DNA from: Gemmatimonadota bacterium
Lineage (GTDB): Bacteria; Gemmatimonadota; Gemmatimonadetes; Gemmatimonadales; Gemmatimonadaceae
Assembly (NCBI GenBank): GCA_027307165.1
Contig: DAHUXM010000027.1
Location: 228,663-292,662 of the forward strand
Length of the DNA: 64,000 nt
Direction: 5' to 3'
The notes beneath the pieces were generated by a model. It ran no database searches. It was not told where the DNA came from and saw only the letters and a list, made by a program, of their open reading frames with translations. Of this stretch, positions 45,383 through 52,625 are shown piece after piece (within the stretch, counting starts at the first letter, position 1; the number at the start of each line of letters is the position of its first letter). The translations under genes and the position numbers were made by a program.

Positions 45383-47793
45383 GCTCACAGAAACGGCGAA
45401 GTGCGTCAACGCTCACGCGTGAATTGCACTATGCTACGCGTCGCCTGCGGACACGGTGGAGAACCTCGTTACTTCTCCTGTGCGTGATGGTCGCTGGCAT
45501 TGCGGCGAGCGTCGTGACATTTGCCATTCTCGACGGCCTGCTGTTTCGACCCCTGCCGTACGCCAATCCTGGACAGCTCGTATGGATTGGCCAAGCGGGT
45601 TCCCCGCTCGTTGCTAGAGTGCCGATTTCCGCGCTCGACTCGATTGCCGATCGACACGCTCCGCTGAGTTCTTTTGGCGCCTACGAAGCAACCTCGGCAA
45701 CGTACCACGTTCGAATCGAATACACTCGTGCCGGCCTCGCTCGCGTGACTGGAGAGTTCTTTCGCACGCTGGGTGTCAAACCGGAGATTGGCCGAACAAT
45801 TACTGCGAACGATGATCGGATCGGTGCAACACGTCTCGTTGTAATCTCCGACTCGCTGTGGCGGTCAGGGTTCGGTCGCCGACCGAACGCAGTGGGCAGT
45901 TTTATGGCCATCGATGGGCAACCGTTCGAAATCATCGGGGTCATGCCAGCCTCGTTCAGGTTTCCTGACGGGACAGCCGCGTGGGTCTCAGTTGACGCAA
46001 CGCTTGGACCACTTCTCAGATCAACTGATGCGCCGCTCCTTGAAGTCATAGGACGCCTTCGGAGCAGTGCGTCGATCGGCGCAGTCACGGCTGCGATACG
46101 CACGGTGAAGTACCCGCCCGACCCGGCGAGCGGAATGACTGGCCGGCTGATGGTGGAAACGTTGGTCGATCATGTCTCCCTTCACCTTCGCACCGCAGTC
46201 GAGCTATTAGGACTCGCGGCCGCTTTCCTGCTCATTGTCGCATGCTTCGCGCTCTCCACGGTTCAGCTGGCCGAACTTACCGAAAAGCGCCGGGATCTGG
46301 CGATTAGAGCTGCACTTGGAGCCACCAACCGCGACCTGGTCCGCGTCTCGCTTGCAGAGAGCGCGGTCCTTGCGCTTAGCGCAGGTGTGATCGGGCTCGC
46401 GGTTAGCTACGCAGCGATCTCGCTTTTGTCTCGCGTGGGCACTCAACGTGTCCCCGAACTTGGGTCGATCGGGCTCGACACGAGCATAGTGCTTTACGCG
46501 GTAGCGGTTACTGCTCTCACAGCGGCCGCCGGCGGGCTCGTCCCTCTCTTTCTGGCACACAGGGACGAAGTGGCCAGTGTGCTCAACGGTACAGGCGCAT
46601 CGGCTTCTCCGGGTCGAACGAGCACGCGCACCCGCGATACGCTGCTGGGTGCATCGGTAGCCGTCACCCTAGTTCTACTGGTCGGTGCAGGAGTTCTGGC
46701 GCAGAGCGTTCTCGAGATCGAGCACACGAATATCGGATTTGATCCAGCAGGGGTGGCAAGCGCGCAGGTGCGCTTACCATTTCCCGTTGTCGTTCCGCCC
46801 ACTGCAGCAAGGATAAGGACATACGTCAGCGTTCTGCTTCAGAACCTTCAGAACTCGTCTGGCGTTAGGGCCGCCGCTGTGAGTACGGATGTCCCTGGAC
46901 AAGGAAACAAGATCATCTCGATGGCCGAACCGGATCGCGCGGCGGGCGCGCAACAGCAACTGCCGGTCGGCTTGTCGCAGATCGGCGGTGCGTACTTTCA
47001 AGCGCTCCGCATTCCGATACTGGCAGGTAGAGCGTTTCTTCCTTCCGACAATGCTGACGCCGCACCGGTAGTGATTTGTGACGAAGATGCAGCGAAACTG
47101 CTATTCGGAGGCGCAAACCCTGTGGGGCAAACGCTGCATTTACATGATCCGGATCTGATCGCCACCGTGGTCGGAGTTTCGGGAACGGTGCGGCAGACCG
47201 GCAGAATGGCGGACCGTCGTCCTCAGATATACGCGCCTTTCGATCAGCTCCCGCTTGCGAGTTTTGTGCTACTCGCGCGCGGAAACGGTTCGTATCCGCC
47301 GCTGGCACACGCGATTGCAGCGGCCGCAGGCAGGGCGGATGCTACCGCCCCGGTCTTCGCCGAGCGACCGCTCGACGAGGTGGTCTATGGTGAGCTCAGT
47401 CGACCGGCCTTCTATGCAACAACGCTGCTGATCTTTGCGGCCGTTGCCATCGCTATCTCCGCGATGGGGATATACGCCGCGAGCACAGCGCTCGTGTCCC
47501 AGCGCTATCGCGAGATCGCCATTCGCTTAGCACTTGGAGCCACTGGCAGACATATCGCGGAAGTAGTCGGGGTGCGGCTCGCTGCGGCGGTCCTTATCGG
47601 GGTATTGCTTGGCTGGGTCATGATATTCGTCGGGAACCGCCTATTCGCCGCATGGTTCTATGGCGCGAGTTCGGCTACAGTCGGAGCCTGCATCCTCGGC
47701 GCCGGCGTGGTATTCCTAGCTGCGGCCCTTGCCGTGCTCTCGCCGCTGCACCGGGCCGCACGCGTGCAGCCTATGACCGTGCTCAGGACGTGA
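45379..47793 (+). CDS. Orphan FtsX/MacB-type ABC permease (ADOP family)
   Basis: An 804-residue membrane protein with the duplicated-permease layout. It has TM1 (about 33-53), a MacB periplasmic domain, a first FtsX domain (about 270-400, with KRRDLAIRAALGATNRDLVR), a second TM and periplasmic domain, and a second FtsX domain (about 690-804, with RYREIAIRLALGATGRHIAE). This matches orphan ADOP permeases known from Acidobacteria and Gemmatimonadota. No ABC ATPase gene is adjacent. In this cassette it may export or sense the small peptide; that is inference. The start overlaps the lipoprotein stop. Confidence 0.88.
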   Translation: MSSQKRRSASTLTRELHYATRRLRTRWRTSLLLLCVMVAGIAASVVTFAILDGLLFRPLPYANPGQLVWIGQAGSPLVARVPISALDSIADRHAPLSSFGAYEATSATYHVRIEYTRAGLARVTGEFFRTLGVKPEIGRTITANDDRIGATRLVVISDSLWRSGFGRRPNAVGSFMAIDGQPFEIIGVMPASFRFPDGTAAWVSVDATLGPLLRSTDAPLLEVIGRLRSSASIGAVTAAIRTVKYPPDPASGMTGRLMVETLVDHVSLHLRTAVELLGLAAAFLLIVACFALSTVQLAELTEKRRDLAIRAALGATNRDLVRVSLAESAVLALSAGVIGLAVSYAAISLLSRVGTQRVPELGSIGLDTSIVLYAVAVTALTAAAGGLVPLFLAHRDEVASVLNGTGASASPGRTSTRTRDTLLGASVAVTLVLLVGAGVLAQSVLEIEHTNIGFDPAGVASAQVRLPFPVVVPPTAARIRTYVSVLLQNLQNSSGVRAAAVSTDVPGQGNKIISMAEPDRAAGAQQQLPVGLSQIGGAYFQALRIPILAGRAFLPSDNADAAPVVICDEDAAKLLFGGANPVGQTLHLHDPDLIATVVGVSGTVRQTGRMADRRPQIYAPFDQLPLASFVLLARGNGSYPPLAHAIAAAAGRADATAPVFAERPLDEVVYGELSRPAFYATTLLIFAAVAIAISAMGIYAASTALVSQRYREIAIRLALGATGRHIAEVVGVRLAAAVLIGVLLGWVMIFVGNRLFAAWFYGASSATVGACILGAGVVFLAAALAVLSPLHRAARVQPMTVLRT

Positions 47794-47878
47794 CTAAATG
47801 AAGTTCGGTATTTGCACTTGCGTGCACGCCTTACGATGGCGGGTACGTCGAGCACGGATTGGTGAGTGCGAACTCAGT

Positions 47879-48640
47879 ATGCTCAATCGGGCTCTGTTCG
47901 TCAGGTCGCTCGCGTTGATACTGTTGTCCTGCGTAGCGATGCCCGCAGTCGGTGTTCGCGACGCGCTCGCGCAGTCAGCCCCATATACGCTTCCGGAAGT
48001 TCTCGCTGCTGTCACGAGCTCCCGTGTTGCGGCGCTCGACAGCCTCCAGGGTCGCTGTCTCGCCTTCCTGATGACCCCACAGACCCAAGGAGTTCTCCGT
48101 AATGCTGGCGCTTCGCCGCAGGTTCTTCGAGAGCTACGAGAAACGTGCGCTATCGTTCCGGGCGACGCTGGCCCACATCGAGCTGATCTCGTGTTTCAGA
48201 CATTCACTGGCACGCCACGCGTTACCAAGAGCACGGCATTCATCTGGAATGCGTGGGCGATTCAGCTTGCGGGATGTCAAAGAACACGAGGTGTCACCAG
48301 TTGCGACCTGCACTTTATCAACGGAGGTGATCCAAGCGACGGGATATGTTTGAGGGAGGCGTTGTTCGAACCGATTGACGGCGCAGCGTCGAGTTCAACG
48401 AAATTGACTGTGGCACGAATCGACTCGTCGGCGTCGGCGGCGCGTGATTCGATTCCAATGCCAGCGAGATGCGTGACGCTCACGGGTCACGCGGGTACTA
48501 CTATGCGCGTCAGCTCACGAACCGCAACGGGCTCGACTTCGGTGGCGACGGAAATAAAGCTGACGCGCGACGCGTCGGCTGGCGGTTCACACGGCGGTTC
48601 CAGAAGCGTGGTACTTCGATTCCCCGCAATCAAGCTTTAG
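47879..48640 (+). CDS. Secreted protein of unknown function, last cargo gene
   Basis: A 253-residue protein from the ATG at 47879, chosen because it opens a signal peptide (LFVRSLALILLSCVAMPAVG); the frame is open to ATG 47798. The first mature segment, YTLPEVLAAVTSSRVAALD then GRCLAFLMTPQTQGVLRNAG and LRELRETC, resembles a short helical repeat seen in other Gemmatimonadota secreted proteins. The rest is beta-rich with four further Cys and a Ser/Thr/Gly-rich end. It follows the permease closely and is the last gene before the right transposon end. Confidence 0.65.
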   Translation: MLNRALFVRSLALILLSCVAMPAVGVRDALAQSAPYTLPEVLAAVTSSRVAALDSLQGRCLAFLMTPQTQGVLRNAGASPQVLRELRETCAIVPGDAGPHRADLVFQTFTGTPRVTKSTAFIWNAWAIQLAGCQRTRGVTSCDLHFINGGDPSDGICLREALFEPIDGAASSSTKLTVARIDSSASAARDSIPMPARCVTLTGHAGTTMRVSSRTATGSTSVATEIKLTRDASAGGSHGGSRSVVLRFPAIKL

Positions 48641-48984
48641 CCCGTCGCGCGCCGTCTGAGCATCGCCGACAGGTCGCATGGACGGCCGGACTTGCTCGAT
48701 CTAGCGGACTTAGAGCGGATGCTTCAGGTCTAGCAGGACGAGAACGCTCGCGGTCGACCCACTGGCCAAAAACCCGTCGTTTCCATCAGTCGATTAAGGG
48801 CTGCCATGGTCAAAATGGTTCGACAAATGTCATAATGTCCATACTCTACTCAAGGGCAGGCCGGTTCAAACTCCTTCCTATTTCGATTAATCCCTGGTCT
48901 TGACCTAGGTGCGAAGAATCCGATTATCCTAATTCCTCGTAGACGCGAACTTTATTGCCCGCGAGATACCACGCGCCAGGGAAA
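48641..48984. other. Non-coding right part of the transposon
   Basis: No gene is supported. A possible degenerate TnsB-type site lies at 48881-48901 (reverse strand, sharing the GGTCTT core complement of AAGACC), but the match is weak. Confidence 0.4.
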
Positions 48985-49029
48985 TTCTCATCTTCTTTGA
49001 GCAATTCTCATCTTCTTTGGTATTTCACA
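48985..49029 (-). repeat. Cargo-side transposon end with two TnsB-binding-type repeats
   Basis: Read on the reverse strand: TGT at 49029-49027, seven bases, CAAAGAAGATGAGAA (49019-49005), six bases, and the same 15-mer again (48999-48985). As 22-mers the two sites overlap by two bases. The outer site is placed exactly as on the other end (10 bases from the terminus). Confidence 0.85.
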
Positions 49030-49060
49030 CGGCATTCTCCTCCGTAAACATCTGCCGAAA

Positions 49061-49076
49061 GCAAGTACACACTTGC
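49061..49076. promoter_or_regulatory. Inverted repeat, probable TetR operator
   Basis: GCAAGT-ACAC-ACTTGC is a 6+4+6 inverted repeat 33 bases before the TetR start codon. Its size and place suit autoregulation of the TetR-efflux operon. It lies only 31 bases from the transposon end. Confidence 0.5.
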
Positions 49077-49109
49077 AGAAATGAACGCGCGTCCATTTAT
49101 TTCTCCGCC

Positions 49110-49733
49110 ATGGAAAGGCGCGAAGAACTGCTCAGGGCTGCCGCACGAGTCTATGCACGGCACGGGTACCGGGGCTCGACTACCCGACGGATCGCTGATG
49201 AGGCGGGGGTCAATGAGATAACCATTTTCCGGCAATTCGGGACCAAGGATACGCTCATCCACGAGGCGATCGCCTCATCCGGGATGAGCGGTCCACTAGT
49301 CGAACTCCCGAAAGTGCCGGTCGATCCTCAACGCGAACTGCAGGAATGGGCGGCTGCCCTCCGCTCCCACATCTGTGCCTCCCGATCCCTCATGCGACGC
49401 TGCATGAGCGAGCGCGAGGAACACCCCCAGTTGAGCGCTTCCGCCAATCGTGGTCCGATGCGTGCGGCGGCGGCCCTCCAGGCCTACTTCGGGCGGCTCC
49501 AGGACCAAGGCTTCATCAAGGGCGACGTCAACGCCAGGGCCGCGGCGGCGATGTTGATCGGTACGATCTTTTCCGACGCGATGGGCCGCGATGTGATGCC
49601 GGACATCTACCCGAGCACCCCCGCGGCGGCAGCTGAACAGTATACGGCGCTCATTCTCAGAGCGATCGGTCTCTCGCCGCGCACCGCCGGCGCATTGCCG
49701 GACGCAAACCAGCTTCACTCGAAAACTCGATGA
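49110..49733 (+). CDS. TetR-family transcriptional regulator
   Basis: A 207-residue regulator with the TetR N-terminal helix-turn-helix (RREELLRAAARVYARHGY, RIADEAGVNEITIFRQFG) and a C-terminal helical ligand domain (MRAAAALQAYFGRLQDQG). The ATG at 49110 is chosen; the frame is open back into the transposon end but that part is not protein-like. It overlaps the TolC-like gene (ATGA) and so heads the efflux operon, which it probably represses through the inverted repeat at 49061. The transposon inserted just upstream, which may have changed its promoter. Confidence 0.88.
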   Translation: MERREELLRAAARVYARHGYRGSTTRRIADEAGVNEITIFRQFGTKDTLIHEAIASSGMSGPLVELPKVPVDPQRELQEWAAALRSHICASRSLMRRCMSEREEHPQLSASANRGPMRAAAALQAYFGRLQDQGFIKGDVNARAAAAMLIGTIFSDAMGRDVMPDIYPSTPAAAAEQYTALILRAIGLSPRTAGALPDANQLHSKTR

Positions 49734-51475
49734 TACCTACAACGGCTACAATCGGCCGCACAACCTGGATTCAACGCGCGCTGGCAGGCGCTCTGGTTGC
49801 ATCGTCTGCGCTCGTTGCAGTCGCGATGCCAGCGACGTTGCGCGCACAGCAGCCGATCACTCGCGCGGACTCCAACGCGGCGACGCCGGCTCGACCGCTG
49901 TCACTGGCAGACGCTGTCGATATCGCGCAGAAGCAGAGTCAGGTCGTACACATCGCCAACAACGCGATACAGCGCGCACAGGGCGGCCAGTATCAGGCGC
50001 GCAGCGGGCTCTTTCCGCAGCTGAGCGCAACTGCCAACTACACGCGCACGCTGGCATCGCAATTCTCGAAAGCGTTCTCGTCGTCGCCGAGCACGGCACC
50101 CAGTGGGCCGGCAGGACCGTGTAATCAGTATCTGTTCAACGGCGACTCGTCCGAGCTCGCTCGTGTCGCGGGTCTCGAGAACTACGCGCGATGCACCGTC
50201 GCAGGCCACAGCGCGAGTGATGCTTCCACTGGCGGAATCAATTTCAGCAAGGTCGGCTTCGGTTCGGTGAACGGCTACACGCTCGGTCTCTCGGGCTCGC
50301 AGAACATCTTCACGGGCGGCCGTCTCGCCGGTCAGATCCAGGCGGCCAACGCAACGCAACGCTCGGCGCGCATCGAGCTAACTGCACAACAGGCGCAGCT
50401 TCGTCTCGATGTGACATCGGCGTATTACGATGCGGCGCTGTCCGATCGATTGCTGTCCATCGCGCAGTCGACGCTCAAGCAGACGCAGGATCTGCTGGCG
50501 CAGACTCAACTGCAGCAGAAGGTCGGCAATACCAGCGAGTTCGATCTGCTGCGCGCACAGGTGTCGGTGAGCAACCAGCTTCCAGTCGTGATCCAGGCGC
50601 AGAGCGCGCGCGAGGTTGCATACCTCAAGCTCAAGCAGCTGCTCAATCTCCCGTTCGAGCAGCGACTCGCGCTCACGACATCGGTCGAAGACTCGACGGC
50701 GGCGCCACCAGGGGTCGATCTTGCACGTTCGTCGTCGCCGGACACGCTCACGGAGCATCGCGCGCCGGTGCGAGAGGCTGCCGAAGCCGTAACTGCGCAG
50801 AAGGGACAGTTGAAGGTCGCGCGCTCGGAGCGGATTCCGACGCTGCAGCTTTCCACTGCGTACAGCAGGGTCGCATATCCCAGCTCAGGTCTCCCGTCAC
50901 TGGCCGACTTCAATCCCAACTGGACCGTGACACTGTCAACGTCGTTCCCGATCTTCCAGGGCGGCCGCATTCACGGCGACAAGATGGTAGCCGAGTCGAA
51001 TGTGCGCGATGCGCAGGCGCGGCTGGAGCAGGCGCGCGAAGGGGCCGCGCTGGATTCGCGCGTCGCACTCAACACGCTGCGTCAGGCCGAAGCAACGTTC
51101 GAAGCCAGCGCGGGCACGGCATCACAGGCGCAACGCGCCTACGAGATCGCCGAAGTGAGATTCAAGGAAGGGATCTCGACGCAGCTGGAGCTGAACGATA
51201 CGCGGAATCAGCTCGCGCAGGCGCTGGTGAACAGAGCGCAGGCGTCGCGTGACCTGCAGGTCGCGCGTGTACGACTCGCCTTGTTGCCGGATCTGCCAGT
51301 GCAGACCGCGACGGCGGGGCAGACGAACCTGTCACAGCAGACACAACAACAGCAGCAATTGCAAGCGCAACAACAGACACAATCGCAGACGACACAGCCG
51401 GCGGGGACGCCGGGCCAGAGCACACCATCCGCGGCCGGCACATCGCCGACTGGACAACCAGGGATCAATCCATAG
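49730..51475 (+). CDS. TolC-family outer-membrane efflux channel
   Basis: A 581-residue protein with a signal peptide (about 1-40) and the two repeated outer-membrane efflux halves of the TolC family (LSLADAVDIAQKQSQVVHI; later AYEIAEVRFKEGISTQLEL). An Ala/Gln-rich coiled-coil character is clear throughout. The last 60 residues are a Gln/Thr/Pro-rich low-complexity tail, absent from most family members. It is the exit duct for the RND pump encoded downstream. Translation overlaps the TetR stop and the next gene begins right after its stop. Confidence 0.9.
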   Translation: MIPTTATIGRTTWIQRALAGALVASSALVAVAMPATLRAQQPITRADSNAATPARPLSLADAVDIAQKQSQVVHIANNAIQRAQGGQYQARSGLFPQLSATANYTRTLASQFSKAFSSSPSTAPSGPAGPCNQYLFNGDSSELARVAGLENYARCTVAGHSASDASTGGINFSKVGFGSVNGYTLGLSGSQNIFTGGRLAGQIQAANATQRSARIELTAQQAQLRLDVTSAYYDAALSDRLLSIAQSTLKQTQDLLAQTQLQQKVGNTSEFDLLRAQVSVSNQLPVVIQAQSAREVAYLKLKQLLNLPFEQRLALTTSVEDSTAAPPGVDLARSSSPDTLTEHRAPVREAAEAVTAQKGQLKVARSERIPTLQLSTAYSRVAYPSSGLPSLADFNPNWTVTLSTSFPIFQGGRIHGDKMVAESNVRDAQARLEQAREGAALDSRVALNTLRQAEATFEASAGTASQAQRAYEIAEVRFKEGISTQLELNDTRNQLAQALVNRAQASRDLQVARVRLALLPDLPVQTATAGQTNLSQQTQQQQQLQAQQQTQSQTTQPAGTPGQSTPSAAGTSPTGQPGINP

Positions 51476-52615
51476 ATGCGACGCACTTATATATATCTCC
51501 CACTTGCTCTGGCAACCGTTACGCTCGCAGCAGGCTGCAAGCGCAAGACAGCTGAAGCGGCAGATACGGCTCAGCAGCTGGTGGTGGGCACCGAGAACAT
51601 CACGATCGCGCGACATGGATCGGTGACGAACGGACCGTCGATCTCGGGCTCGCTCGACGCCGAGCTGAACGCGACGGTGCGCGCGCAGATTGCGGGCTCG
51701 ATCATCTCGACCGACGCCGACGTCGGACAGACCGTAAGAAAGGGTCAGCTACTCGGCCGCATCGACGCGTCGGGTCTGCAGGATGCATATCTGAGCGCCA
51801 AGTCGGCGGTGTCTTCGGCAGAAGCGACGGCGGCGGTTGCACAGCGCAACCTGCAGCGCAGCCAGACGCTGCTGCAGGCCGGTGCGATCGCGCAGCGCGA
51901 TCTCGAGACTGCGCAGACCCAGGCTTCGAGCGCGCAGGCCGCGCTCGAAGATGCAAAGTCGCGCCTCGCGACCGCGCAGAAGAATTTCGACAACACGCGC
52001 ATCACGGCACCCTTCGATGGCATAGTGAGCCAGAAGATCGTGAGCCCGGGCGATGTCGTGCAGCCAGGCGGCGCGCTGTTCACGATTGTCGATCCATCGA
52101 CGATGCGACTCGTCGCAGCGGTTCCCTCGGATCAGCTGTCGATGCTTCGCGTCGGCACCGACGTGGTCTTCAACGTGACCGGGTATCTGGATCAGGAATT
52201 TCACGGCAAGGTGACGCGCGTGAGCCCGTCCGTCGATCCGACCACGCGTCAGGTGCAGATCATCGTATCGATTCCGAACACCAGCCACACGCTCATCACG
52301 GGACTGTATGCGGATGGCCGCATCTCCAGCCGGACGCAGGAAGGGATAGTCGTTCCGCTGTCAGCGGTCGACACGCGCATGCAGCGTCCGGCGGTAGTCG
52401 AGATAAAGGGCGGCAAGGTTACGCGCGTCGACGTCACGCTCGGCATGCGCGACCCGACGACCGAGACGGTGCAGATCACAACCGGAGTTGCAGTTGGTGA
52501 CACGCTGCTGGTCGCGGCCGCGCAGGGTATCACGCCGGGTACACCGGTACGGGTACAGTCGCCGCCATCGGATCAGAGCCCGCAAACCAACACCACGCCA
52601 AACAGCGGTCGCTAG
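51476..52615 (+). CDS. HlyD/MFP-type periplasmic adaptor of an RND pump
   Basis: A 379-residue lipoprotein (ATVTLAAGC). The adaptor layout is complete: barrel-sandwich halves flanking a coiled-coil hairpin (AQRNLQRSQTLLQAGAIAQ, then SSAQAALEDAKSRLATAQ), ITAPFDGIVSQKIVSPGDVV, a beta-barrel and a C-terminal proximal domain (RVDVTLGMRDPTTETVQI). It connects the RND permease to the TolC-like channel. The ATG directly follows the TolC stop. Confidence 0.92.
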   Translation: MRRTYIYLPLALATVTLAAGCKRKTAEAADTAQQLVVGTENITIARHGSVTNGPSISGSLDAELNATVRAQIAGSIISTDADVGQTVRKGQLLGRIDASGLQDAYLSAKSAVSSAEATAAVAQRNLQRSQTLLQAGAIAQRDLETAQTQASSAQAALEDAKSRLATAQKNFDNTRITAPFDGIVSQKIVSPGDVVQPGGALFTIVDPSTMRLVAAVPSDQLSMLRVGTDVVFNVTGYLDQEFHGKVTRVSPSVDPTTRQVQIIVSIPNTSHTLITGLYADGRISSRTQEGIVVPLSAVDTRMQRPAVVEIKGGKVTRVDVTLGMRDPTTETVQITTGVAVGDTLLVAAAQGITPGTPVRVQSPPSDQSPQTNTTPNSGR

Positions 52616-52625
52616 AGGCTTCACG

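Larger units (their letters stand above)
36482..49029 (+). mobile_element. Tn7-like transposon (TnsA, TnsB, TnsC, AAA-TniQ) with cargo
   Basis: The 12.5-kb element has matching inverted ends. On the left TGT (36482) is followed after 7 bases by CAAAGAAGATGAGAA; on the right the reverse complement shows TGT (49029-49027), 7 bases, then the identical 15-mer. Further 22-bp repeats lie inside the left end and a second copy inside the right end. Core genes run left to right: tnsA, tnsB, tnsC and an ATPase-TniQ fusion. Cargo is an Xre/MbcA/ParS-like gene and a secreted-peptide cassette. The 5-bp flanks are CCTGA and CGGCA, so no target duplication is visible. No cas genes or CRISPR repeats are present, so it is not a CRISPR-associated transposon. 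By Tn7 convention the tnsA side would be the right end. Confidence 0.88.

Noticed and set aside
48881..48901. Third TnsB-type site in the cargo-side end
   Set aside because: Only the GGTCTT core matches; the rest differs from the other sites.
36482..49029. CRISPR-associated transposon
   Set aside because: No cas genes, no spaced direct repeats; the only repeats are TnsB-type sites at the ends.
36477..49034. 5-bp target-site duplication
   Set aside because: The flanks CCTGA and CGGCA agree only at the first and last base.
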